A stretch of DNA of 64,000 nucleotides from Caldilineaceae bacterium (GTDB lineage Bacteria; Chloroflexota; Anaerolineae; Caldilineales; Caldilineaceae), in NCBI GenBank assembly GCA_022827195.1, contig JAJDTL010000004.1, positions 248,001-312,000 on the forward strand, in the 5' to 3' direction. Of the stretch, positions 17,001 to 25,020 are shown in pieces. The number at the start of each line of letters is the position of its first letter. Position 1 is the stretch's first letter. The translations under genes and the position numbers were made by a program. Below the pieces are notes generated by a model. That model did no database searches, was not told the origin of the DNA, and saw nothing but the letters and a program-made list of their open reading frames with translations.

Positions 17001-18653
17001 GGAAATCGTTATCGTATCTTCCTCGGCAGAAACCGCAAGGTCGGCCTCCGCGAGAGTGCTGGTGGAGCCGTCAGAGTGTATTTCCCATACGCTGGCCCCT
17101 AACATTTCCCCGATTGGAGCTGTCGTGTCAGCTTCTGCCCCTTGGTGTGACAGAAAGGCAATATGGTAGGCGCTCAGCAGGGTATCGAACCCGCCGGGGC
17201 CGGTGCTGCGGTCGTTGTCCGCATCGATTGCGACCTCCCACTCATACTCCTTCGAGCCCTCCCCATACTCCGTTCTATTGAACCGCAGAGTCTCCGGCAG
17301 ATCCCTGAGATGGAAGACAACGGTCAATCTCTCGCCGGACAGGGAAGTCTCAACTTGGGTTATGTCGATATGCGCGGCCGGCACATCTGCCGTTTCATCG
17401 GCTAAGGTCTGACCAGGCGTAACCGCATCAACGGCATCACATCGGCTGGAGGGTGTGCTCCCACTCTGCGGTGCATAGCATCCGACCTCATCGGAGTTGC
17501 CAAAATAATCGTACGTCCTGAACGCAAGCCGTGATTCCGTCGTAATTCCGGGAATGTTGCCGGAGAGCGTTATCGTCTCCTCTTCTGAAGATACCTCGAG
17601 CGTGGCTTCTGCAGACGGCAAGGAGCTCCCCGGTTCCAGACTCCAGACGCTGACCTGCATCTTGCTCTCTATAGGCGCCTCGGCGTTACTCCCTTCTTCG
17701 GATGGGGGCACAGAGTGCCTTGCCAACATCTGGTACTCAAAACCTCCGGAGCCCGTCTCCTGGTCATTGTCTGCATCGATGACCACCACCCATGCGTACT
17801 CCGTATAGTTTTCCGATATGCCAGTGCGATTGAACGTCAGCGTCTCCGGCACGTCCCTGAGATGGAAGACAACTGTCAGAGTTTCGCCCGACAAAGAGGT
17901 ACTCACCTTGGTTATGTCCAGATACGAATCGGTGAGTTCCTCGATCTCATCTGTAACAGCCTGTCCCGACCTAATCAGTGCTGCGCCGGAGTCGCACCCC
18001 CAAGGTCCCATACTCATTCTGTAGGAAGCATGGCAATCCATCTGATCGGCCTCGCCGGCGAACCCGACGTCATAAGCCGAAAATGTCAGTCGCGATTCGG
18101 ATGAGATGCCGGGAATGACGCCGACGATCGTTATCGTCTCTTCCCCGGCAGAAACCGCAAGGTCGGCGTCCGCGAGAGTGCGGGTGGAGCCGCCGGGGTA
18201 TATTTCCCATACGCTGGCCTCCAACAGCTCCCCGATTGGAGCGATCGTGTCGGCATCAGTCCCCTCGTGCGACAGAAACGCAATGTGGTAGGCGGTCAGC
18301 AGGGTATCGAACCCGCCGGGGCCGGTGCTGCGGTCGTTATCCACATCGATTGCGACCTCCCATTCGTACTCCTTCGAGCCCTCCCCATGCTCCGTTCGAT
18401 TGAACCGCAAGGTCTCTGGCAGGTCCTTGAGATGAAACACAACCGTCAGACTCTCCCCGGACAGGAAAGTTTCAACTTCTGTTATGTCGATATGCGCGGC
18501 CGGCACGTCCGAGACTGTATCGGTTAAGGTATCACCCGGCCTGATCGGCTCCACGGCCCCGCATTGGCTAGGTTCATGCGCAACGACCGGAGTCGTCCCC
18601 ATGGCCACCAAGATAACAACAAGCAGAAAGCCGGCAATGTTCTTGATCTTCAT
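14049..18653 (-). CDS. Secreted protein with eight copies of an unrecognised ~190-residue domain
   Basis: The ATG at 18653 follows AGGAGAAGG. A signal peptide (GFLLVVILVAMGTTPVVAHE) leads into a 1534-residue exported protein with no membrane anchor seen. Eight domains follow. Each has an opening (VTPGQTxxDxxxDVPAAHID), ITxVxTSLSGETLTVVFHLR, DVPETLTFNRT, an acidic loop of the form DVDNDxETGxGGF, an EVSxEEDTITLSG segment and IPGITxESxLxFxAYDYxG. The acidic loop resembles calcium-binding DxDxD loops. Cys residues sit mainly in the linkers. Domains 1-2 and 3-4 form a near-identical pair of pairs (both contain GCDSGAAL), showing duplication of a two-domain block. The likely role is cell-surface or matrix structure, inferred from export and repetition only. 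Confidence 0.75.
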   Translation of the reverse strand: MKIKNIAGFLLVVILVAMGTTPVVAHEPSQCGAVEPIRPGDTLTDTVSDVPAAHIDITEVETFLSGESLTVVFHLKDLPETLRFNRTEHGEGSKEYEWEVAIDVDNDRSTGPGGFDTLLTAYHIAFLSHEGTDADTIAPIGELLEASVWEIYPGGSTRTLADADLAVSAGEETITIVGVIPGISSESRLTFSAYDVGFAGEADQMDCHASYRMSMGPWGCDSGAALIRSGQAVTDEIEELTDSYLDITKVSTSLSGETLTVVFHLRDVPETLTFNRTGISENYTEYAWVVVIDADNDQETGSGGFEYQMLARHSVPPSEEGSNAEAPIESKMQVSVWSLEPGSSLPSAEATLEVSSEEETITLSGNIPGITTESRLAFRTYDYFGNSDEVGCYAPQSGSTPSSRCDAVDAVTPGQTLADETADVPAAHIDITQVETSLSGERLTVVFHLRDLPETLRFNRTEYGEGSKEYEWEVAIDADNDRSTGPGGFDTLLSAYHIAFLSHQGAEADTTAPIGEMLGASVWEIHSDGSTSTLAEADLAVSAEEDTITISGVIPGVTSESRLTFSAYDVGFAGEADQLACHDPYGKSLEPRGCDSGAALAGPGQTVTDEIEGASPSHVDITKVNTSLSGETLTVVFHLRDVPETLTFNRTGISGNYMEYGWEVFIDVDNDRETGNGGAEYKLSASHFVPPSEKGSNAKASIESEVEANVLKAQSDGFMFMIDATLEVSPEEDTITLSGNIPGITAESQLTFSAYDYFGGSDEVGCPATPGLGAPPSQNAPASQCADDEPTFAPGTTATDDVSDVSAAYLDISKVSTSLSGEVLTVMFRFRDIPETLTFNRTGTSASSMEYMWEVLVDVDADPETGDDGFEYLLSAHHIVWPAHAGDNTEAPIEEVAKADVWERQSGGRTSVLQDASLEVSAETDTIVLRGRIPGITPDSRLSFWTHEYLGESDAVGCQEPPSFLPSSSQCDSSEAVTPGASVLDDVSGALAGHMDVTEISTSLSGETLTVVFHFRDVPETLTFDRTGVPDSAMEYSWEVSIDVDGDQETGLQGFENILSSIYVSHGGSSVRDRRAAIAADDLQTNTWVLNPGGSGNREIDFLGWARIEVSPEEDTVTLVGEIPGITAESQLAFGVYDYLGGSEEVGCLIPFGLGRPASIQGSSDGSAVTPGQSGSKDVSPELVGHIDIRDVTTTVDGETLTVVFHLRDVPETLTFDRTGVPQHALEYSWEVSIDVDNDPETGAGGFDYMLSASYFVPPLARDSNTVARIADPGFVTASIWGLDQAGNRVHAEGSIEVSAEENTITLSGEIPGITDESAFKFKAHDYFDGSTAMGGAAPSIAGFVASPCPPDEAAIAPGQRVIDAVSDTLPAYIDITDVSTVLTGETLAVIFHLRDVPETLEFNREGVRENMLEYNWMVSVDVDNNRETGGFLGDEYTLSAMRFVPPSSSGETVQLSIRQGVQANTWQTSADGTSADLLRDISIEVLPEENTITLIGDVPGITSASRLVFEAYDYLGGSEQVACQVLSAVGGSE

Positions 18654-18798
18654 TGTTCCTTCTCCTGGCAGATAAAGGAGGTCTCACTTCAGACACCGGG
18701 AGCCTCCCAAACGGGGGAGCGCGCGCAGCATTGCATGAGCGCCGGACAGACGCCTGCCCGCCCGGAAATTCCGCGGCCGAAAACGGTCTAACTCTCAA

Positions 18799-18804
18799 TT
18801 ATAC
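18799..18804 (-). promoter_or_regulatory. Extended -10 promoter candidate for the eight-domain protein gene
   Basis: The minus strand reads TGGTATAAT, a perfect extended -10 element. Transcription from it would give a leader of about 140 bases before the ATG at 18653. No good -35 box is seen at 16-18 bp. Confidence 0.45.
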
Positions 18805-19071
18805 CACCCGCAAATGTCATTCTCATGATGTTTTCTGCCTTTATGGTGTCAAATACGTGTCAATGAGCCTCTTTGCGCTCGAACGGTGTTGCTTCTTCTG
18901 GTCCGCCTGCAACGGCGCCCCGGTAACAGACCCGCCCTCGACAAGATAGTCTGCTTCTGTAGCATCAAGACCGACAAGCGCCGCGGCATAGCTAACGCCC
19001 CAACCGCCCCGACGACCCGCAATACATCCTCCGCCTGCTCGCCAAGGTCATCGGCGTCAGCCTGGAGACGG

Positions 19072-19240
19072 TGAAGAAGGTGTGTAATGGAGCATTTGAC
19101 CGGGCCTGTGGAGGGGCAGTGCGACGGTCAAAAGCGGCGGCGCCATTCGGCGGCCCGCAAGTTTCGGATTGCGCTTGAAGGCAGCAAGACGATTGACCAG
19201 TTGTCCAGTGAATACGAGATTCATCCCAGGCGGTTAAATA
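19072..19240 (+). mobile_element. IS3-family OrfA fragment (copy 3)
   Basis: From ATG 19087 the sequence reads MEHLTGPVEGQCDGQKRRRH, then SAARKFRIALEGSKTIDQLS and SEYEIHP. This is the same OrfA N-terminus as in the remnants at 392-775 and 12041-13101, with a small in-frame deletion (RIALEGSKT against RIVLKALEGSKT). The terminal repeat and everything downstream are gone. It is a dead fragment inside a gene-free stretch. Confidence 0.6.
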
Positions 19241-20193
19241 GCCGTCTTCCCGATTGTCACATTGTCCGACTCCAATCTGCTGCCGCCATCGGCAGCGGCT
19301 GTGACCTGCTCCCGCAGGCCTTCAAACGCCACGTCGCATTGAGTCGAACGGCGACCCGGACAGACAGTGGGTCGCCGTAGGACAAGGAGTTGCGTCGCAC
19401 GTCTTTTGCAAAGCCCAAAGTGCAGCGAGACCAAGCGTAATCCGCATTGCGATCTGTCGCCACATCATCCTGAAACGCAACTTCCCTCTACACTCTTCCC
19501 TGTCGCAAGCTAGCCCCGATCCGATCCGACCCCGAACTTCGCCTGCTCGAGACCTCGCTTACCTGTCATGTAACCGCCTCAATAGTCAAACCCACCGAAC
19601 AGACCGGAACAGATTTCAAAACCACCTCCATTACTCGATCTCCAGCCAGCGCATCATACCTCGCCGCCAGTCGCACTTCCTTCTAAAACACAGGCAGAAC
19701 TCTCCGGCCCTTCACACCCTTTTTTGGACAAGTCGAAAACGACCGCAATTCCCAGCAGCCGTCATCCTCCCTTCTCCTCAGCGCCGGTCTCCCTAATAAA
19801 TCAGACTACTCCCTTGCGAAACTGTACAAATACATTGCAAAGGCCTGCTTTGACAAAACTTGGACAGCCGTAAATTTGCACAAAAGACGGGCAATCCTGT
19901 CGTTCTCCGACAACTTACCCCTAGATGTAGTGGTTGGTCGCCTGACACATGCGCCCATCACAACTCGCGCCGCGGCCCCATCCCGCTTCACGACTGCCGC
20001 CCGCGCGAGAACACGTGCCACCACCCCAGTCGCAGCCCTTAACCGTCAGCGCGCGCGGCGAAACTGCGCCGGCTATGCCAAACGCAATTCACTTGCAATA
20101 TCTTTTCTTTGGGTTCGGGCCCGGCCCCGGGGCCCTATTGGGGAGTCATCGGAGGTCGCAAACAGCTACCCGCGCCGCAAAGATCAACCGCTC
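19241..20193. other. Gene-free stretch
   Basis: I see no convincing gene, RNA or repeat here. The plus strand is C-rich with many short open frames, none with a ribosome site and protein-like composition. The part before the IS fragment (18805-19071) is also empty apart from the promoter candidate, except for a short frame (QYILRLLAKVIGVSLETVKK, about 19021-19080) that resembles a helix-turn-helix piece. Confidence 0.5.
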
Positions 20194-21036
20194 TCAGTCC
20201 AACTCCTCTTCATCCAAGTGCCCCGAGACCGCCAGCGGCGTAGCCGCGAGCAGCCCGCCGTCCACCGGCATCACAACTCCTGAAATCCAGCGCGATTCAT
20301 CACTGGCGAAGTAGAGCGCGGCGTAGGCAACGTCCCAGGCCGTACCTTCCGTTCCCAGCGGACAGATCTTACGGCGCCTTTCCCGTTCCCGCTCAGGAAA
20401 ACTGGCCACAAACGAGGCGTGGACGTGGCCCGGCGCGATACAGTTTGCGCGAATATTCTGCCGTCCGTGATGGACCGCGATCAGCTTGGTCAGCGTAACT
20501 AGGCCCCCTTTCGCAACCGAGTAGGGGACATTCAGATACGCGCCGGCCAGCAGACCGTCGATCGACGAGATGTTGATGATCGAGCCGCCGCCGCCGGCAG
20601 CCATCAGCGGTACCGCGTACTTGCAGAGCAGCGACGGGCCCTTCAAATTGACGTCAAGTGCCAGATTCCAATCTTCTTCCTCGAACTCTGTCACCAGGCC
20701 GTTGCCCGGCGCGCCGGCATTGTTGACCAGAATGTCCAGGCTCCCGAAACGGTCTACACATTCCTCGGCCACCCGCCGGCAGTCCTCCTCCTCTGCCACG
20801 TCCGCCACGACGATTGACGCTTTACCGCCGCCGCTCTCGATGGTCTTGAGCGTTTCACGGGCCCGGCCCTCGTCCAGGTCCGCAAGTACAACCCGCGCGC
20901 CCTGGCGCGCGAAGAGTATCGCGGTCGCCGATCCAATCCCCGGCGCCGGGCGGCCGCGTGAGCCCGCGCCCGTCACGATGGCAGCCTTGCCCGCAATCCT
21001 CTCGCCCTTAGGAGGCAACTCCGTCTGTCCGTTCAT
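20194..21036 (-). CDS. Short-chain dehydrogenase/reductase (SDR)
   Basis: This is a classical SDR of about 280 residues with the nucleotide-binding motif TGAGSRGRPAPGIGSA (slightly expanded), LVNNAG, INISS (catalytic Ser) and YSVAK (Tyr and Lys). It should oxidise or reduce an alcohol/ketone with NAD(P). The ATG at 21036 (MNGQTELPP) is preferred over an upstream TTG because SDR homology starts shortly after it. It follows a TIM-barrel gene and another SDR gene on the same strand with gaps under 85 bp, forming a small catabolic operon. The substrate cannot be read from sequence. Confidence 0.85.
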   Translation of the reverse strand: MNGQTELPPKGERIAGKAAIVTGAGSRGRPAPGIGSATAILFARQGARVVLADLDEGRARETLKTIESGGGKASIVVADVAEEEDCRRVAEECVDRFGSLDILVNNAGAPGNGLVTEFEEEDWNLALDVNLKGPSLLCKYAVPLMAAGGGGSIINISSIDGLLAGAYLNVPYSVAKGGLVTLTKLIAVHHGRQNIRANCIAPGHVHASFVASFPERERERRRKICPLGTEGTAWDVAYAALYFASDESRWISGVVMPVDGGLLAATPLAVSGHLDEEELD

Positions 21037-21117
21037 TGGCTGCTGTCCCGGCAGGCCTGAATGCCCGACCGCCGCAAGCTTAAAGCGCCGCAAACGACTC
21101 TTGTACCGACCCTCAGC

Positions 21118-21966
21118 TCACTCCGTCCGCGCCGGTCCGTTCACCTCGCTGAGATAGCGCGCTTTGGTGATTTCGACGACCTCATCCGGATCCCGCCGCC
21201 ACCAGTTGCGCGCCGAGAAGATCTCCACTTCGCGGCACCCACTGTAACCGGTCGCCTCCACCAGATCGCGAATGCGCCGGATGTCGATGACGCCATCCCC
21301 CATCATGCCGCGGTCCAGTCGCAGGTCCGTAGTCTCCAACAACCAGTCGCAGACGTGAAACGAGCTGATCCGCCCCGCGGCCCGCTCGATCTCAACCTCC
21401 ATATCCGGGTCCCACCAGACATGGTAGACGTCGACCACGATTCCCAGTTCGGGCCCGCCGCCCAGCTCTTCGATCCAGTCATTGGCCTGGCCGAGCGTCG
21501 AGAGACAAGAACGGAAGGCGCAGATCATCGGGTGGAGCGGCTCCAGCGCAACAGTTACCCCGGCCTCCCTGGCGTACGGCAAGAGCTCCGCCAGCCCGTC
21601 CAGGCAGCGCGAGCGCGCCGCCGGCAGGTCCCGCGAACCCTCCGGCAGCCCGCCGGCGACGAAGACCATGCAACCAGCCTCGATCTCCGCCGCCTCGTCG
21701 ATCGCCTGCCGCGTCGCCTCCAGGTTGGCCCGAAAGAGCGCCGGGTCGGAGTCGGTCAACAGCCCGCCGATGCAGTAGCAGGTGGCCTTGACGTCATGGG
21801 CCCGCAACTGCCGCCTGGCTTCCGTCGCGCCAATTTCCAGCAGCTTGTCGCGCAAAACGCCGATGGCATGGACGCCGTGGCGCGCGTACCCTTCGATCGC
21901 CTCGGAAAGCGACCACTGCTGCAGGGTCGTGAACTGGTTGATGGCAAGTCTGCTGAACTCGTCCAT
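21118..21966 (-). CDS. Sugar phosphate isomerase/epimerase-like TIM-barrel protein
   Basis: The 282-residue protein belongs to the xylose isomerase-like/AP endonuclease 2 barrel family. It has HAIGVLRDKL early, the metal-ligand region VALEPLHPM in the middle, then VVDVYHVWWDPD, SSFHVCDW and GYSGCREVEIFS, with Glu, Asp, His and Glu at the usual positions. Members act as isomerases, epimerases or dehydratases of sugars and inositols. It sits between two SDR genes, which fits a sugar or polyol degradation route. Confidence 0.8.
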   Translation of the reverse strand: MDEFSRLAINQFTTLQQWSLSEAIEGYARHGVHAIGVLRDKLLEIGATEARRQLRAHDVKATCYCIGGLLTDSDPALFRANLEATRQAIDEAAEIEAGCMVFVAGGLPEGSRDLPAARSRCLDGLAELLPYAREAGVTVALEPLHPMICAFRSCLSTLGQANDWIEELGGGPELGIVVDVYHVWWDPDMEVEIERAAGRISSFHVCDWLLETTDLRLDRGMMGDGVIDIRRIRDLVEATGYSGCREVEIFSARNWWRRDPDEVVEITKARYLSEVNGPARTE

Positions 21967-22020
21967 AGGCCGGAGCCCTGCCTCGGCAGGTGTCGGTTAC
22001 AAATCGAGCCGCCCGCCGGC

Positions 22021-22764
22021 TCAGTAAGTCGCCCGCCCGCCCGTAACATCGAACACCGCGCCGGTCGAAAAGCTACAGGCGTCGCTGCACAGCCAGGCCA
22101 CCATCTCGGCGTTGTCCTCGATCGTACCGAAACGGCCCATCGGGATCTTCGCCCTTAAGCCGGCGATATATTCCGGCTTCATCTCTCCCAGAAGGTCGGT
22201 CTGCACCATCGCCGGGGCAACGCAGTTGACCATGATCCCGCTCTGCGCCAGCTCCTTGCCGAGGGACTTCGTCAGCGCGATCGCGCCCGCCTTGGCCGCC
22301 GAGTAAGCGGATGCATTGGCATTGCCCTCCTTCCCGGCCACCGATGCCACGTTTACGATGCGCCCGCCTCCCTGCTCCAGCATGACTGGAATAACGGCCC
22401 GGCAACACAGAAAGACCGAAGTCAGGTCGGCGGCGATTACCCTGTCCCAGTCCGCGAGCGGATATTCCCAGGAGGGCAAAGTCGGGCCGGAGACGCCGGC
22501 ATTGTTGACCAAGATGTCTATCCGTCCCACCTGCGCCAGCGTATTCTGAACGGCCTGGTCGATGCTCGCCGGCTCGGTCACGTCGACTGTGAATACGGCT
22601 TCAAAGGAGTCCGCCGCCGTACTGGTTCGCAGCGGCTCCGGGTCGATGTCCCACACCACCACCGCGCAGCCAGAGTCCGCCAGGCGCCGGCCAATGCCAA
22701 GCCCGATGCCCTTTGCCCCGCCCGTCACCACAGCCGTACGCCCGCTGAAATCGTAGTCAACCAT
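22021..22764 (-). CDS. Short-chain dehydrogenase/reductase (FabG-like)
   Basis: The 247-residue classical SDR has TGGAKGIGLGIG for the cofactor, NNAG, NVASVAG (Ser) and YSAAKAG (Tyr/Lys), ending GAVFDVTGGRATY. The Asp in VVVWDID suggests NAD rather than NADP preference. It is the first gene of a minus-strand trio and is divergent from the Gfo/Idh/MocA gene at 22959. Similarity to FabG does not imply fatty-acid synthesis; the neighbourhood suggests carbohydrate or polyol oxidation. Confidence 0.85.
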   Translation of the reverse strand: MVDYDFSGRTAVVTGGAKGIGLGIGRRLADSGCAVVVWDIDPEPLRTSTAADSFEAVFTVDVTEPASIDQAVQNTLAQVGRIDILVNNAGVSGPTLPSWEYPLADWDRVIAADLTSVFLCCRAVIPVMLEQGGGRIVNVASVAGKEGNANASAYSAAKAGAIALTKSLGKELAQSGIMVNCVAPAMVQTDLLGEMKPEYIAGLRAKIPMGRFGTIEDNAEMVAWLCSDACSFSTGAVFDVTGGRATY

Positions 22765-22917
22765 GATTCGCTTTCCTCAGCTTTCCGAACGTGGAACTGG
22801 CCCGGTCGCGTTCCGTTCACTTATACCCCAGTTCATGCGAAAATGCTATCCGATCGCAACGAAATGGCCTCCCTTCATGCGCCGATTTCCCGCTGGTCAA
22901 TTCCCCCGCTGATCCGC

Positions 22918-22923
22918 TACAAT
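22918..22923 (+). promoter_or_regulatory. -10 box candidate for the Gfo/Idh/MocA gene
   Basis: TACAAT lies 35 bp before the TTG start at 22959 in the divergent spacer. The -35 region is poor. Confidence 0.3.
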
Positions 22924-22958
22924 TCTGACACGGTTGCCGGCAAGAGAGGAGCGCAACG

Positions 22959-24005
22959 TTGAGCGTGGTGCGAATCGTCGTAATCGGGGCCGGCGTGATG
23001 GGCCGCAAGCACGCCGAATACCTGGACGCCAGCGAACGCGGCGAGTTGGTCGCGCTCTGCGACAGCGATTCCCGCGCCGGCGCGCTGGCCGCGCAATTCG
23101 ACGTCCCGCACTTCTTCAACCACGTCGAAGCCCTCGATCTGTCGGCGCCCGACGCGGCCATCGTCGCCGCCCCGACCCAGCTGCACGAAGAGATCGCAAT
23201 GGCCTGCATCCGCCGCGGCATCGTGCCCCTCGTCGAAAAGCCGATCGCCGCTACCCTCGACGAGGGCCGGCGTCTGGTCGATGAAGCGAACGCGGGCGAC
23301 CTGCCCGTCCTGGTCGGCCACCACAGGCGCCACCACCCCCGCGTTCAGCAGCTTCGTCAACTGGTGACAGGCGGCGCGATTGGACGTCTCATCGGCGTCT
23401 CCCTACTGTGGACCGTGAAGAAGCCCGACGACTACTACGACGTTCTCTGGCGCACACGGCCGGGCGGCGGACCTGTGCTGACCAACATCATCCACGAAAT
23501 CGACACACTTCGCTACGTCTGCGGCGAGATCATCGAGGTCTACGCCGCCACCAGTTCAGAGACACGCGGCTTCGAAGTCGAAGACTCGGCCGCCATTACA
23601 CTCAAATTCGCCGGCGGTGTTGTCGGCTCCATCTTTCTTTCCGATGCGACCCCCTCCCCCTGGTCGTACGAGTTGACGGTGTTCGAAAACCCGGCCTACG
23701 CCCACGCCGCCGGGAACTGCGCCTTTTTCTTCGGCACGAAGGGATCGCTGGCCTTTCCCAAGTTGGAGCTCTGGCGTTTTGCCGGAAATGGCAAACAAGG
23801 CTGGCACGAGCCGCTGCTGCAGGAGAATCTTGAGACGGATGATGCCGATCCGCTGGCCGCGCAGCTGGCCCACTTCTGTCGCGTCGTACGCCGCGAGGAA
23901 ACGCCCGTTGTGAGCGGCGAGGAGGGGCTGCGAACGCTCGCCGCAACGCTCGCCGTCCTGACCTCGGGCCGGGAGCAGATACCGGTGCGCGTTCAGCCGG
24001 CGTGA
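22959..24005 (+). CDS. Gfo/Idh/MocA-family oxidoreductase
   Basis: The 348-residue protein begins MSVVRIVVIGAGVMGRKHAE, a Rossmann motif, and has the family's VEKPIA (catalytic Lys) and a GPVLTNIIHEIDTLRYVCG segment with the conserved acidic/His region. These enzymes oxidise or reduce sugars and polyols with NAD(P). The start is TTG at 22959 with AGAGGAG upstream; no ATG is available near by. It is divergent from the SDR/TIM-barrel operon, so all four proteins may serve one sugar or inositol-like substrate. Confidence 0.85.
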   Translation: MSVVRIVVIGAGVMGRKHAEYLDASERGELVALCDSDSRAGALAAQFDVPHFFNHVEALDLSAPDAAIVAAPTQLHEEIAMACIRRGIVPLVEKPIAATLDEGRRLVDEANAGDLPVLVGHHRRHHPRVQQLRQLVTGGAIGRLIGVSLLWTVKKPDDYYDVLWRTRPGGGPVLTNIIHEIDTLRYVCGEIIEVYAATSSETRGFEVEDSAAITLKFAGGVVGSIFLSDATPSPWSYELTVFENPAYAHAAGNCAFFFGTKGSLAFPKLELWRFAGNGKQGWHEPLLQENLETDDADPLAAQLAHFCRVVRREETPVVSGEEGLRTLAATLAVLTSGREQIPVRVQPA

Positions 24006-24069
24006 GCTGTCTGTTTCGCCCGTCAGCTCGCTCGCAATCCCCGGTTCGGCTCAACGGGGACGAAGTGAC

Positions 24070-24246
24070 GTTGACATTTCCAAAGAGTGGTCAGCTATTG
24101 TCGCCATCGACAGGTTTTCTGCGTACGGTTCCGGCTCTGGTTGCCCTGATTCCTGGCAGAAGACCGCTGCCTGAGCCGGTGCAGTGAACTGTGTCAACTG
24201 TAAGAATCAGATGAATCACTAAGAATCAGATGAATCAGAGGTCAGA
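24070..24246 (+). repeat. Long non-coding direct repeat, copy A
   Basis: It begins GTTGACATTTCCAAA and ends with GAACTGTGTCAACTGTAAG and two tandem copies of TAAGAATCAGATGAATCA. The same series of blocks recurs in copy B at 24807-24972 (TGTCGCCATC, CCTGATTC, TGCCTGAGCC). It lies just after the Gfo/Idh/MocA gene. Confidence 0.6.
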
Positions 24247-24560
24247 CAGCTGTCAACCGGTCCTGGAACAGTGTACGCGCCCAATCCATCCCCAATCCGC
24301 CCCTGGATCCTCCCGCCGCCCGCGCCCGCACCAACCAATTTTCCCAAAAACCATGCAAGAGCCCCGGAAATACGCTACACTGGACTTTACAATCGCCATT
24401 CGCGCCCGCGGCCCTGCCGCAACTCGACACTTTGCGACCCATGAACACCGTCTGCCCATTCTACCAATGTCCCTCAGCCACGCCGACAGCACAGTCGCGC
24501 TCCCTTCCCTGCCTTGCCGCATCCGTCCGCTTGCCGCACTCCCGCCAAAGCCCCTTTTCC

Positions 24561-24640
24561 GTACGTCTCAGATCGTCTCAGATCGTCTGGGATCGTCTCA
24601 GATCGTCTGGGATCGTCTCAGATCGTCTGGGATCGTCCGA
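24561..24640. repeat. 10-bp tandem repeat, eight units in a 20-bp alternation
   Basis: The units are GTACGTCTCA, GATCGTCTCA, GATCGTCTGG, GATCGTCTCA, GATCGTCTGG, GATCGTCTCA, GATCGTCTGG, GATCGTCCGA. The alternation of CA and GG endings gives a higher-order 20-bp period. Each full unit holds a GATC. There are no spacers, so it is not a CRISPR array. The rest of 24247-24806 holds no supported gene. Confidence 0.85.
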
Positions 24641-24806
24641 GCGCACAGCCGCCTACCGTCCGCCATTCCCGCAGATCTGCCGAAATGTTCGCCCGATTCC
24701 GCCGGCCAGACAGGCAAACGAGCGCGTCATTTCTCGCTCTTTCGCGCCAAAATACGCCCGCCAATGCCCGTGAGAAAGGAAGCTTTTGCGCGACATTTGG
24801 AAGTGG

Positions 24807-24972
24807 TTGACACTTCCAAATGCTGGCCAACAAATGTCGCCATCTACAACATGCCTGCCTTCAGCGCTAACTTCGGTTCGCCTGATTCTTGGCGCCAAAA
24901 CCGTTGCCTGAGCCGTCGCAGCGAACTGTGTCAACTGTAAGAATCATAAGAATCAGATGAATCAGAGTTCAG
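24807..24972 (+). repeat. Long non-coding direct repeat, copy B
   Basis: It begins GTTGACACTTCCAAATG and ends GAACTGTGTCAACTGTAAG, then TAAGAATCAGATGAATCAGAG, parallel to copy A with scattered changes. It ends about 50 bp before the molybdenum hydroxylase start, so it may carry that gene's regulatory signals. Confidence 0.6.
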
Positions 24973-25020
24973 ATAATTGACAATGAACCCTGGAGATTTC
25001 AAGCGAAAGGAGGTTTCGCG

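Noticed and set aside
24561..24640. Tandem 10-bp repeats considered as a CRISPR array
   Set aside because: There are no spacers and units are only 10 bp; no cas genes are present.
24230..24940. A 236-codon open frame across the 24.2-24.9 kb spacer
   Set aside because: It translates the tandem repeats into low-complexity sequence, lacks a ribosome site, and spans most of both copies of the non-coding direct repeat.
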